Positions 16,772 through 25,605 of a stretch of DNA of 64,000 bases are shown in pieces. The notes below the pieces were generated by a model. It made no database searches, was not told the origin of the DNA, and worked only from the letters and a program-made list of their open reading frames with translations. Both the position numbers and the translations under genes were made by a program. Position 1 is the first letter of the stretch; every line of letters starts with the position of its first letter. Origin of the DNA: Mycolicibacterium rhodesiae JS60 (GTDB taxonomy: Bacteria > Actinomycetota > Actinomycetes > Mycobacteriales > Mycobacteriaceae); assembly GCA_000230935.2 (NCBI GenBank), contig AGIQ01000003.1, positions 434,001 to 498,000 of the forward strand. The letters run 5' to 3'.

Positions 16772-17884
16772 ATGCGCGAGTCCAGCATCGTCGTCCGCCC
16801 GCTACCGATAGACAGCCACACCTACACCGAGTCATCGCGCTTGCAGGCGGCCGGATTACGTCCTGCCACAGCCATTTTCGAAGAGGCAGCTCGCAACGTC
16901 GCCATCCCGAGGGCGCCGCAGCCCATCGCCATCGCCGACTACGGTGCGGCGACGGGCTACAATTCGCTGCTACCGATCAGCGCGGCGATCGCCGCCATCC
17001 GCAAGCGCACTCGCTCCGACCACGCCATCCTGGTCGCTCACACCGATGTGCCCGGCAACGACTTCACCGCGCTGTTCTCCACCCTGTCCGACGACCAGGA
17101 CAGCTACCTCAAGAAGGACTCCACCACCTACGCGTCCGTGGTGGGCCGCTCGTTCTACACCCAGATCCTGCCGTCGGACAGCATCTCGCTGGGCTGGACG
17201 TCCTGGGCCATCCATTGGCTGCGCAAGGTCCCGATGCCGATCCCCGACCACGTCGAGATCTCCTACAGCGCAGACGAAGAGGCGCGCCGCGCCTACGCCC
17301 GCCAGGCCGCCGAGGACTGGCGCGACTTCATCGCCTTCCGGGGCCGCGAACTGGCACCTGGCGGCCAGATCGTTGTGCTGACAGTCGGGCTGGAACCCGA
17401 CGGCCGATCGGGATTCGCGCCGGCGTACGACGCGATCATGACGGCGCTGAGCCGATTCGTCGCCGACGGCCTGATCACCGGCGACGAAATGCGCCGCATG
17501 TCGATCCCGTCGACCGGGCGCGACGAGGCGGCGTTTCGGGCGCCGTTTCACCCGTCGGGACGATTCGAGGGCCTCGAGATCGAGCACTTCGAGATGGTCA
17601 ACGGTGAAGATCGGTTCTGGTCGCAGTTCCAGAGCGACAAGGACGAGCGGGCCTTCGGGACGAATTGGGCTGAGTTCCTTCGTGCTTCGATGTTCCCGAT
17701 GCTCGCTGCCGCGGTGGACGTCGACGCTGACGCCAGCCGTGGCCGGGACCGGCGCAGCGCTCGGCGCAGGCAATTCGTCGACGACCTGACGGCCTCGGTC
17801 GGCGCTGCGCTGGCCGCGGCACCGGCGCCGATGCCCATCCCGCTGGCGATCGCGGTGCTCGGCAAGAGGCGCCGCTCAGCCTGA
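16772..17884 (+). CDS. SABATH-type SAM-dependent carboxyl methyltransferase
   Basis: This 370-residue protein has the Methyltransf_7 (salicylate/jasmonate carboxyl methyltransferase) layout: IADYGAATGYNSLLPIS as SAM-binding motif I (about residues 51-67), GRSFYTQILPSDSISLGWTSWAIHWL in the active-site region, then a helical cap. The family is large in plants and also found in mycobacteria, where a fatty-acid O-methyltransferase has been described. Methyl-ester formation on a fatty acid or small carboxylate is therefore likely. The last 9 bases overlap the convergent Hsp70-like gene. Confidence 0.83.
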   Translation: MRESSIVVRPLPIDSHTYTESSRLQAAGLRPATAIFEEAARNVAIPRAPQPIAIADYGAATGYNSLLPISAAIAAIRKRTRSDHAILVAHTDVPGNDFTALFSTLSDDQDSYLKKDSTTYASVVGRSFYTQILPSDSISLGWTSWAIHWLRKVPMPIPDHVEISYSADEEARRAYARQAAEDWRDFIAFRGRELAPGGQIVVLTVGLEPDGRSGFAPAYDAIMTALSRFVADGLITGDEMRRMSIPSTGRDEAAFRAPFHPSGRFEGLEIEHFEMVNGEDRFWSQFQSDKDERAFGTNWAEFLRASMFPMLAAAVDVDADASRGRDRRSARRRQFVDDLTASVGAALAAAPAPMPIPLAIAVLGKRRRSA

Positions 17885-19594
17885 CTGCGGCTGGATGAAG
17901 ATCTGCGGCAGACCCGGAATCGTCGGGATCGGCGGAATCGTCGGGATGTACCGCGGCTGCTGAGGCGGCTGCGACGGGGACGGCTCAACGGTCGCCGTCT
18001 CCGTTTGAGTCACCGGCGGCGGCGTGGACACCTCGGTGCTGACGACGGTCGTCGTCTGCGTCTCGGTGACCGGCGCCGGGGGCGGGGGCGGCGGGGCCTG
18101 CACCACCTGGGTCTGGGTGACCGGCGCGGGCGCCTGCTGATACACCGTCCGCGGCGCCGGTGCCTGGGGCTCCTGCTGCACCGCCTGGTTCTGCACGGGT
18201 GCCGCCGTCGGGTCGCCGCTCGGGGCGGCGGGGGCCGGTGCGGCCTGCGGGGTGGAGGTGATGCTGGGGGTGGGCGTGACGGGAGCGGTGTTGCTGTCGG
18301 CGGTCAGCGCGACGGCCGTCCCGGCGCCGGCCAAGACGATGACACCCAGCGCGGCGGCGACCACCGGCAAGGGCCGGCGATACCAGGCCGGTGCGGCATC
18401 GTCGGCACGCGACGCGTCGGCGGGCTCGGGCTCGAATTCCATCATCGGGCGGGCGCTGGGCACCGGTACCGGCTCGACCAGCGGCGCCAGGTCGGGCACG
18501 TCGGCCGCCTCGGACCAGGCCAGCGCGACACCGGAAGCCGGGGCTTGTTCGACGGGCGCGATGGGCGCGGCAAGGGCGACCGGGGGTGCCATCGCGGTCG
18601 CGCTGTCGTCGGCCGGACCCCGCGACGCACGCAGTGCGGCGCCGATGGCTCCGGTGAGCGCCGGGCGCGGGGTGGTGATCACCGGAACGCGTAGGTGTTG
18701 GGACAGCGTCGTGGTGATGACCGGGATGGCAGCGCCTCCACCGATCGACGCGACGGCGGCGAGGTCGGCAGGCCGTACCCCGGACCGTTCCAGGGTGTCC
18801 TGGACGACGGCGACGAAGTCGGCGAGCGGGCGGGCCAGGACATCGTCGAGTTCGGTACGGGTGAGCCGCACGTCGCCGCGGAAGTCGGGCAGTTCGGCGG
18901 GCAGCGCCGTGACCGTGACGGTCGAGAGCCGCTCCTTGGCCGCCCGGCACTGCGCGCGCAGCCGGGTCAGCGAGCCGATCGCCGACGTGCCAGTGACGTC
19001 CAGCGCACCGCCGGCCGAGAGCTCGGCGACGACGTGAGCCAGCAGGCCCTGGTCGATCAGGTCGCCGGAGAAGTCGAGGTGCCGCACGGTCGGGGCAATC
19101 GGCTGACCGCCGTCGACCAGAGTGAGCGACGATCCGCTGCCACCGAAGTCGCACAGGGCGACCACACCGCGGGTCGGCAGCCCGGGATGGGCGGCCAGCG
19201 CCGTCACCGCGGCGGTGGTGTCGGGAATCAGCTGCGGCTCGCCGGCCGACCACTCGGGGATCCGCCGGATGGCGCGGCGCAGTGCCTCGACGGCGCCCGT
19301 GCGCCAGTGTGCCGGGTAGGTGATCGCGGCGGCCGGCGGCAGCGGACGTCCCTCGGTGGCGGCATAGGCGAGGCCCCGCAGCGCCTCGGCGAGCAAAGTC
19401 TCCGGGTGATGCACCGAGCCGTCGGCGGCGACGATCCCGACCGGGTCGCCGACGCGGTCGACGAAGTCGGCGACGACCACGCCGTTCGGCAGCGTGATCA
19501 CGGGTGGTTTGGTGACCGAATTGTCCGGTGTGACCGCGGCCAATGTCGTCGCACCGACCGCGAGGCCGACCGCCGGCCGCGTTGGGTCTGTCAT
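17876..19594 (-). CDS. Hsp70/actin-fold protein with membrane helix and Pro/Thr-rich tail
   Basis: A 572-residue protein. Residues 1 to about 330 show an Hsp70-like ATPase (GLAVGATTLAAVTPD phosphate loop, ALCDFGGSGSSLTLVD, SIGGGAAIPVITTTL). A membrane helix follows (LPVVAAALGVIVLAGAGTAVAL), then a low-complexity Pro/Thr/Gln tail predicted to be outside the membrane. It has no peptide-binding domain like DnaK's. ATG at 19594 is chosen at MTDPTRPAVG. It corresponds to the proline-rich Rv2264c of M. tuberculosis. A role in envelope function is inference. Confidence 0.82.
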   Translation of the reverse strand: MTDPTRPAVGLAVGATTLAAVTPDNSVTKPPVITLPNGVVVADFVDRVGDPVGIVAADGSVHHPETLLAEALRGLAYAATEGRPLPPAAAITYPAHWRTGAVEALRRAIRRIPEWSAGEPQLIPDTTAAVTALAAHPGLPTRGVVALCDFGGSGSSLTLVDGGQPIAPTVRHLDFSGDLIDQGLLAHVVAELSAGGALDVTGTSAIGSLTRLRAQCRAAKERLSTVTVTALPAELPDFRGDVRLTRTELDDVLARPLADFVAVVQDTLERSGVRPADLAAVASIGGGAAIPVITTTLSQHLRVPVITTPRPALTGAIGAALRASRGPADDSATAMAPPVALAAPIAPVEQAPASGVALAWSEAADVPDLAPLVEPVPVPSARPMMEFEPEPADASRADDAAPAWYRRPLPVVAAALGVIVLAGAGTAVALTADSNTAPVTPTPSITSTPQAAPAPAAPSGDPTAAPVQNQAVQQEPQAPAPRTVYQQAPAPVTQTQVVQAPPPPPPAPVTETQTTTVVSTEVSTPPPVTQTETATVEPSPSQPPQQPRYIPTIPPIPTIPGLPQIFIQPQSG

Positions 19595-19687
19595 GTCGTC
19601 CAATCCGGGATCCCGCGGCATGCGGGGACCCCCAGCGCCGATCTACGGATTCACTAAAAGTGTCGATCCGAAACGGCGGGACGTTAC

Positions 19688-20758
19688 TCAGCGAATGGTG
19701 CCGCGACCCGGGATCAGGGGCAGATCCAGCGGGGTGACCCACCCCGGCGGGAGGTCGTTGACGGCCGGTACGGCGTTGAGAGCTCGCAGGCCAGTGGACA
19801 AACAGCCTGCTGTGGCGGCATCGCGCCCGGAGCCGTCGGTGAACCGGAACGCGGTCTCTTGGAAGATGCTGGGGGTGCCCTGGATATCGACTCGGTAGAC
19901 GTCGTCCTGGGTGCCCGACGGCCAGTCCGGGGCGGCGTCCTGGCCGATGCGGTTGACGTGTTCCAACTGGATCCGGGTCTCGCCCCGGTAGACGCCGTTG
20001 ATGGTGAAGCGCACCGCCGCGACGTTGCCGGCCGGGATGACGCCCTTGACGGTCTTGCGCTCGGTCGGGGTCACCCACTTCTCCCAGGTCGTGGTGATCT
20101 CGTCGAGCTCGATGCCGGCCGCGTAGGCGATCATCGGCACCGTCGCACCCCAGGCGAATACCAGGATGTCGGAGTTCTCCAACAGCGGCTTGAACTCGGG
20201 TTCGCGGCCGATACCCATCTCGAACTCGTAGTCGCCCTCGTAGTTCGTGTAGTCCAGCAGCTCCGAGGCGCGGACCAGCTTCACCTGCGAGGTGAGTCCC
20301 ATCAGTGTCATCGGGAACAGGTCGTTGGCGAAGCCGGGATCGATTCCGGTGGTGAAGCACGACGACTGGCCGGCCTCGCAAGCCTGGGTGATCGGGTCGA
20401 TCCAGCTGGGCGGGTTCAGGTGCATCGTGGGCCACACCCACGGCGTCATGGCGGTCGAGCACACGTCGATACCGGCGCGCAGGAAGCGTGAGATCAGGTC
20501 GATGTTGGCGTCGGCGTGCGCCGCGGTCGGCCCATAGTGCACCAGCGCATCGGGCTTCAACGCGATCAGCGCGTCGACGTCGTCGGTGGCCGCCAGGCCG
20601 ACGTCGCCGATGTCGCAGATCGTCCCGACGTCGACGCCCACCTTGGCCGGATTGCTGACCCCGACCCCGACCAGCTCGAATTCGGGGTGGGCCAGGACTT
20701 CCGGAATGACCATCCGGCCGACAAATCCAGTACCCCAGATCACGATTCGCTTCGCCAT
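19688..20758 (-). CDS. NAD(P)-binding dehydrogenase, dihydrodipicolinate-reductase-like
   Basis: A 356-residue protein with an N-terminal Rossmann motif (IVIWGTGFVGRMVI, about residues 5-18) and a fold similar to DapB/2,4-diaminopentanoate dehydrogenase. Conserved CSTAMTPWVWP and TGIDPGFANDLFP lie at the presumed active site. Such proteins are common in mycobacteria and mostly uncharacterised. It is 44 bases downstream of the carotenoid operon on the same strand, so read-through is possible, but no carotenoid role is implied. Confidence 0.8.
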   Translation of the reverse strand: MAKRIVIWGTGFVGRMVIPEVLAHPEFELVGVGVSNPAKVGVDVGTICDIGDVGLAATDDVDALIALKPDALVHYGPTAAHADANIDLISRFLRAGIDVCSTAMTPWVWPTMHLNPPSWIDPITQACEAGQSSCFTTGIDPGFANDLFPMTLMGLTSQVKLVRASELLDYTNYEGDYEFEMGIGREPEFKPLLENSDILVFAWGATVPMIAYAAGIELDEITTTWEKWVTPTERKTVKGVIPAGNVAAVRFTINGVYRGETRIQLEHVNRIGQDAAPDWPSGTQDDVYRVDIQGTPSIFQETAFRFTDGSGRDAATAGCLSTGLRALNAVPAVNDLPPGWVTPLDLPLIPGRGTIR

Positions 20759-20802
20759 GGACGCAGCCTAGGCGCGGCGTCGCACGAGGTAGGGCGGTTG
20801 TC

Positions 20803-21801
20803 TCAGTGCGTGGGCCCGGGGTCGCGCAGCGCGTAGAGCCGCTCGGCGTAGGCCAGGTCGTCGCGCCACAGCCGGGTGGCCGCACGCCGCATCAGCTGGG
20901 TGATCAGCGGCGCCGCGCGCAGCGACTGCCGGAAGCCGGTGCGGTCGGACTGCGCGACGACGGCTTCGATCACCGCGGTCCGCGGTCGCCCGTCGAGGCC
21001 GGGCCCGAGCGGGGTGGCGTGGGTTTCGACGACGCTCCCGGCGCCCTCGCCGTCGACGATCCGCATGACGATAGTTCGCGGCTCCGGCGCGGTGAACTCG
21101 GCGATCACCGGCACACCGAGGCGCCCGATCCGGAACGTGACCGCCACCAGGAACCGATCGGCGTCCTCATGTGCGTCGACCGCGGGCGCGCTGAGCACGT
21201 CCAGCTGGGTGAACGAATACGGATGGAACCACGCGCCGTGCCAGGGGTCGAGCCGGTTGGCGATGATGTCGGACGGTTCGCACACACCGTCCAGCCGGGC
21301 CACCGTTGCCAACCGCGCCCCGCTGGGGCGGACGGGGATGACTGGTGCGTCCAGTGCCGGCTCCCCGCCGAGTTTGTCCAGCCGAACCCACGTCAGCACA
21401 CCATCGTCGAACGCGGGCAACGGTTTCCAGCCGAACTCGCGGCCGCCGCCGAGCCGCAAGCCGTGCCACGGGCAGATCAGGCTGCCGCAGTCGACCTTCC
21501 CTTTCGTGAGGTCTGCTCCCAGGTGCGGGCAGGCCGCCGGCCCGACGTGCAACTGGCGCTGCTGATCACGCCACGCCACGATCTCGAACCCGCCGACCCG
21601 GGTGCCGAATGGCCGGCCCGCCCGGATATCGGTGCTGGCGCCGAAGACATACCAGTTGCCACTGGGCCGGGCCTCGGCGCGCTTGAGGGCCGCGTTGATC
21701 AATGCCGGCTGGGCATCTCGGTAGGTGGGCCGCTGGCGGGCCCACTGCACCTTCGGGATGACTTGCAGTGGAATGGTTTTCATCCGTGATCGCAGACTCA
21801 T
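20803..21801 (-). CDS. Rieske [2Fe-2S] protein of the carotenoid operon (DUF5914-like)
   Basis: A 332-residue protein with a Rieske cluster: C91-x-H93 in CPHLGAD and C110-x2-H113 in CPWHGLRL. The remaining 200 residues resemble the START-like half of ring-hydroxylating or related oxygenases. ATG at 21801 overlaps the crtU stop (ATGA). Its fixed coupling to crtU suggests that it supplies electrons to, or further oxidises, the carotenoid. Which of the two cannot be told from the sequence. Confidence 0.82.
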   Translation of the reverse strand: MSLRSRMKTIPLQVIPKVQWARQRPTYRDAQPALINAALKRAEARPSGNWYVFGASTDIRAGRPFGTRVGGFEIVAWRDQQRQLHVGPAACPHLGADLTKGKVDCGSLICPWHGLRLGGGREFGWKPLPAFDDGVLTWVRLDKLGGEPALDAPVIPVRPSGARLATVARLDGVCEPSDIIANRLDPWHGAWFHPYSFTQLDVLSAPAVDAHEDADRFLVAVTFRIGRLGVPVIAEFTAPEPRTIVMRIVDGEGAGSVVETHATPLGPGLDGRPRTAVIEAVVAQSDRTGFRQSLRAAPLITQLMRRAATRLWRDDLAYAERLYALRDPGPTH

Positions 21802-23333
21802 GACGCACGCCTTTCCCGGCCGGCCAGCCGCCGCAGTAGCGGAGAGCGTCCGTGCACCGGCACGGTGTGCAGGGTGTGCCCGGAAATCCCCCAGCCGGCC
21901 AGCAGGTGGTTGGCTGCCGCCCACCCGGTGGTGGCGGCACGCTCCATCAGCGCGACCGGCAAGTCGATGCGGATGCCGTCTCCGGCCAGCAGCAGGCCGG
22001 GAACCGGCGTGTCGACCGTCGGCCGGTTGGCGAAGGAGCCCGGTGAGAACAACGGGCAGTCGTCACGGACCAGCAGTGTCTCCTTGACGATGCCGGCCGC
22101 CGCGGTCTCCGGATACAGCTGATGCAGGCGGGCCAGCATGCGCTGACGAAGGGTCTCGACCGCAGGCGGTTCGCCCACCGAGTACGAATGCACCTCCACG
22201 ACCGAACCTTGATGTGCGCGAGCCCATTCGGCGGCCTGGCTTTCGTAGCTGCTGACCACGCTGATGTTGTCCACCGGGTCCAAACCGCCGGTACCCAGAA
22301 AGGCCGGCCGGTCGGAATTCACCGGGCGGTCCAGCCACAGTCGCTGCACCATGAACGGCGGCGCGGTCTGCATCTGGACGACGCTGTGACGCCAGCCCTC
22401 GTCACCAAGGCCCGGTGACGCGGCCACGATCTGTTGCAGCGCGGCGATGTCGGTGGCCAGCACCACACCGTCGGCATCGATGGTTCGCCCGGTCGAGTCG
22501 TGCACCTGCAGTCCCCGGGTTCCACCGATGCCGATCACCTCCGCGGACACCGCGGTGCGCAGTCGCACCCCCTGACCGATCAGGTACTGGCCCAACGGTT
22601 CCCACAGGGCGGTGTCGAAGTTCGATTCGGCGACGTCGAACACCAGACCTTCGCTGGACCCGAGGAAGTAGATGTGGAACATCGTCGCCAGCTCGGCCGC
22701 CGAGAGCCGTTCGGGTCTGGCGAAGAAACTACGCGCGAACACCTCGAACGCGAGGTGGCGGGCGGCCGCCGGAAAGTTGATGTCAGTCAAGAATGTCTCG
22801 GCATCGAGGTCGTCGAGACGGGTGTAGATGTCGGGGACCGACACCGCGGCCAGCGGTGCGGCCGCAACGGCATTGAGCCGCACCAGGTCACGTACCCGGA
22901 ACGTGGGACTGCGCAGCGCGAACGCCAGCGCGTTCCACGGCGGGGTCTTGGGCAATCCCCGGAAGGTGTCGCGTCGGCCGTGCCCATCGATCAGCGGGTA
23001 GTCTTCGACGGCCCGCAATCGCTCGAGCTCGGGGTCGGCGCGCCGCAGCAGCGCCCGCAGGTTGTAGTACTGGCGGAAAAAGGCGTGGAAGCCGCGGTTG
23101 TTCGCCACGGATGTGCCGTCGGCGAGCTGGTCGGTCCAGCCACCGACCCGCCCACCCAGATAGTCTTGCCGCTCCAGAAGCTCGACGGAGACGCCACGTT
23201 CGGTGAGTCCGGTCGCCGCCGCCAGGCCCGCGATGCCGGCCCCCACCACAACGACATGTGGCTTGCGCGGCAGAGTTCTGGCGTGCGGCGCCCCGCCGGG
23301 CGCCGGATGGGTGACGCGGCGGCCGTCGATCAT
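21798..23333 (-). CDS. crtU: CrtU-like carotenoid desaturase/methyltransferase
   Basis: A 511-residue FAD-dependent amine-oxidase-fold protein. The dinucleotide motif VVVVGAGIAGLAAATGL is at about residues 27-43 with LGGRVGGW after it, and the C-terminal FAD contact is GLLLAGDGIRIDLPVALMERA. Length and context fit isorenieratene synthase (CrtU), which aromatises beta-carotene rings by desaturation and methyl shift. It differs clearly from the CrtI-type desaturase in the same cluster. It is coupled at both ends by 4-base overlaps to crtT and the Rieske gene. Confidence 0.82.
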   Translation of the reverse strand: MIDGRRVTHPAPGGAPHARTLPRKPHVVVVGAGIAGLAAATGLTERGVSVELLERQDYLGGRVGGWTDQLADGTSVANNRGFHAFFRQYYNLRALLRRADPELERLRAVEDYPLIDGHGRRDTFRGLPKTPPWNALAFALRSPTFRVRDLVRLNAVAAAPLAAVSVPDIYTRLDDLDAETFLTDINFPAAARHLAFEVFARSFFARPERLSAAELATMFHIYFLGSSEGLVFDVAESNFDTALWEPLGQYLIGQGVRLRTAVSAEVIGIGGTRGLQVHDSTGRTIDADGVVLATDIAALQQIVAASPGLGDEGWRHSVVQMQTAPPFMVQRLWLDRPVNSDRPAFLGTGGLDPVDNISVVSSYESQAAEWARAHQGSVVEVHSYSVGEPPAVETLRQRMLARLHQLYPETAAAGIVKETLLVRDDCPLFSPGSFANRPTVDTPVPGLLLAGDGIRIDLPVALMERAATTGWAAANHLLAGWGISGHTLHTVPVHGRSPLLRRLAGRERRAS

Positions 23334-24031
23334 CGCGGCCTATCCGCCAGGAACGTGTGCACGATATCGCGTTGCCAACCACCCATCGTCTCGCTGTGCA
23401 CACCGGTGAAACCCGCTGCTACCAAGCGCCGTTGGAACGCTGCGGCACCGTCGAACGCGTTCACGCTGCGCCACAGGTGCCGGTAGAGCGCGCTGTCCCG
23501 AGTCTGCCGCCAGCCCGACGGGATGATGATTCCCCAGCAGACCGCATTCCAGATGGCGGTGGCCGCACGCGAATCGCGCACCGAGTACTCGTGCACCGCC
23601 AGCGTCCCGCCCGGGCGCAGCAGCTGATGGAATGCCCGCAGCTGTGCGTCGGGGTCGGTGAGGTTGCGCAATAGGTAGGCGGCGAAGATGCCGTCGAACG
23701 GGCCGTGCACACCGGCGCCGGCGATGGATTCGATCGGGCTGTGTACAAAGCGGACCGTGTCGGGCCACGACTTTGCGTTCGCCTCGGCCAGCATGCCCGC
23801 CGAGGCGTCGACGGCGACGATCTCGGCGCGCGGAGCGGCCTCCAGCAGAGCGGCCGTCGACGCACCCGTTCCGCACCCGGCGTCCAGGAGGCGCATCCCG
23901 CTGCCGCCGTCCCGAATTCGCATTCGCCGAGCCGAGATTCGCAGATGCTCGTGATAGCCGGGATTGGCGCCGACCAACTTGTCGTAGGCGTGCGCACCAG
24001 TGTCGAACGCGCTGGGAACGTCTATGGCCAT
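23330..24031 (-). CDS. crtT: CrtT-like SAM-dependent methyltransferase
   Basis: A 233-residue class I methyltransferase with motif I LLDAGCGTGAS (residues 48-58), VDASAGMLAEANA after it, and LRPGGTLAVHEYS. The neighbours are the same as in the Streptomyces crtYTU unit, where CrtT lies between the lycopene cyclase and CrtU. CrtT's reaction is not established. ATG at 24031 lies 10 bases inside the crtYd end, and its stop overlaps the crtU start (ATGA). Confidence 0.78.
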   Translation of the reverse strand: MAIDVPSAFDTGAHAYDKLVGANPGYHEHLRISARRMRIRDGGSGMRLLDAGCGTGASTAALLEAAPRAEIVAVDASAGMLAEANAKSWPDTVRFVHSPIESIAGAGVHGPFDGIFAAYLLRNLTDPDAQLRAFHQLLRPGGTLAVHEYSVRDSRAATAIWNAVCWGIIIPSGWRQTRDSALYRHLWRSVNAFDGAAAFQRRLVAAGFTGVHSETMGGWQRDIVHTFLADRPR

Positions 24032-24351
24032 GGCTGGTCCCGATCCTTGGGCCGCTGCTTCTCCCACAGCAGCAGTACGGCCGTGACCATCGCCCAGCCG
24101 AACAGGAAGTCCTCGACGGGGATGTCCCACGGGAATCGGACCCCGCTGCTGTGCTGCTCGTTGTAGATGACGATCGGCGCGGACAGCTTGGTCAGCCATC
24201 CGTCGACGACTACCTGGAATGCGATCACGATGGCAAGAGAGATCCAGTATTCGACCTTGCCGAACAACCCGGTGCGCAAGGCGGTCAACTCCAGCGCGAC
24301 GACCACGACGACGGCGAGCACGGCCGGCAGGGTGTAGCCGAGCCCGGTCAT
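24022..24351 (-). CDS. crtYd: Lycopene cyclase subunit, CrtYd-like
   Basis: A 109-residue membrane protein with three hydrophobic segments and the heterodimeric lycopene-cyclase signature PWDIPVEDFLFGW near its end. With CrtYc it forms the actinobacterial two-subunit cyclase that closes beta-rings on lycopene. ATG at 24351 overlaps the crtYc stop by 4 bases. Being the second of the pair and carrying the PVEDF motif supports the d-subunit assignment. Confidence 0.85.
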   Translation of the reverse strand: MTGLGYTLPAVLAVVVVVALELTALRTGLFGKVEYWISLAIVIAFQVVVDGWLTKLSAPIVIYNEQHSSGVRFPWDIPVEDFLFGWAMVTAVLLLWEKQRPKDRDQPWP

Positions 24352-24671
24352 CGTCGGCCCCGCAGCGTGGCGAGGATCGCGCTCACCGCCGAATAGGTCA
24401 GCAGGCCGCAGATCGGGATGACGACGAAAAAGAGCAACTCCTCCAGCGGAATCGAGAGCCCGACGTCGATCCCGCTGATGTAGCGGGGGTTGTACGTCCA
24501 CACGTGCCCGGCGATGGCGATGGCGTCCCAGATGACGAACACGGCCGCCACGGGGCCGACCGACAACAGCAGCCGTCGCGGTTGGCGGTACACCCCGGAT
24601 CCGAGGATCTCCAGCGGCGCGGTGATCAACAGGCAGGCACCGAGCACGATCAGATACTGCCAGTGATCCAT
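24348..24671 (-). CDS. crtYc: Lycopene cyclase subunit, CrtYc-like
   Basis: A 107-residue membrane protein with hydrophobic segments (YLIVLGACLLITAPLEIL and the GPVAAVFVIWDAIAIAGHVW region) and the cyclase motif SIPLEELLFFVVIP. It is the partner of CrtYd in the heterodimeric lycopene beta-cyclase. ATG at 24671 shares one base with the crtB stop (TGATG), typical of reinitiation. Confidence 0.86.
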   Translation of the reverse strand: MDHWQYLIVLGACLLITAPLEILGSGVYRQPRRLLLSVGPVAAVFVIWDAIAIAGHVWTYNPRYISGIDVGLSIPLEELLFFVVIPICGLLTYSAVSAILATLRGRR

Positions 24672-25603
24672 CAGGCCGCACCGCTCCGTCGCGCGCGGTG
24701 GGCCCGGATCAGGCCGGCGGCAAAGACCTGCAGGCGGCGTCCGAGGCCCACCGAGGCACGCTGGCTGAACACCGCGAAGTCGATGGCCTCGATCCGGTCG
24801 AGTATCTCCGAGTACAGCGTGAACGCCGTTGCCACACAAGGTCTCGACTGCGGGGCCAGCAGCGCGATCCCCTTGTGGGCTTCCCGATAGACGGCGCGGG
24901 CGATGTCGTGCTGGGCGGCCAGCGCCCGGCGCACCTTGTCGTCGGTCTGACGGTGTTGGTGGCACCAGGTCAGCACGTCGCGGTCGACGTCGAATGCGGC
25001 CAGTTCGTCAGCGGGCAGGTAGACCCGGTCGCGTTCCAGGTCTTCGTCGATGTCACGCAGGAAATTGGTCAACTGGAAGGCCTGGCCCAGCGCCTCGGCG
25101 TATGGCGCGGCTTCATCGGCGGACCCGACCGTCCCGAGAATCGGCAGCATTTCCAGGCCGATGACGGCCGCCGAGCCGCGCATGTAGCGATTCAGGGCCG
25201 CGCGGTCCGGATAGTCGGTGACGGTCAGATCCATCCGCATCGAGGTCAGGAAGTCGTCGAACAGCTCCAGGGGAATCCGGTAGGTGCGGGCGGTGTGCAA
25301 CACGGCTGCCAGGACCGGCTCCGTCTCATCGACAGTGCCGCTGAAGAAGTTGGCCGACAACTGATCCAGCCGTTGTTCGCGCTCGGCGGTGCTGGCCTCG
25401 GCGTCCATGTCGTCGAGAATGTCGTCGGCGTAGCGCGCGAAGCCATACAGCGCGTGCACCGCCGGCCGCTGCGATGGCGCCAGGAGCCGGGTGGCCAGGA
25501 AGTAGGTTTTTCCGTGCTCGGCGTTGAGACGCCGACAGCAGCGGTAGGACTCGCACAGTCGAGGATCGTCGATGCCGGCGGCGTGTAACTCGGTGTGGAT
25601 CAT
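24671..25603 (-). CDS. crtB: Phytoene synthase
   Basis: A 310-residue trans-isoprenyl diphosphate synthase (squalene/phytoene synthase type) that joins two geranylgeranyl diphosphates to phytoene. The first Asp-rich motif is YADDILDDMD and the second is NFLRDIDEDLERDRVYLP, both of which bind the Mg-diphosphate. ATG at 25603 starts two bases after the crtI stop; GTG at 25606 is an alternative that would overlap it. It lies second in the operon after crtI. Confidence 0.93.
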   Translation of the reverse strand: MIHTELHAAGIDDPRLCESYRCCRRLNAEHGKTYFLATRLLAPSQRPAVHALYGFARYADDILDDMDAEASTAEREQRLDQLSANFFSGTVDETEPVLAAVLHTARTYRIPLELFDDFLTSMRMDLTVTDYPDRAALNRYMRGSAAVIGLEMLPILGTVGSADEAAPYAEALGQAFQLTNFLRDIDEDLERDRVYLPADELAAFDVDRDVLTWCHQHRQTDDKVRRALAAQHDIARAVYREAHKGIALLAPQSRPCVATAFTLYSEILDRIEAIDFAVFSQRASVGLGRRLQVFAAGLIRAHRARRSGAA

Positions 25604-25605
25604 CA

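Noticed and set aside
17985..20885. A 966-codon minus-strand frame across the Hsp70-like and dehydrogenase genes
   Set aside because: It is an Arg/Gly-rich shadow frame typical of high-GC DNA. The two genes in the other frame have clear domains and starts.
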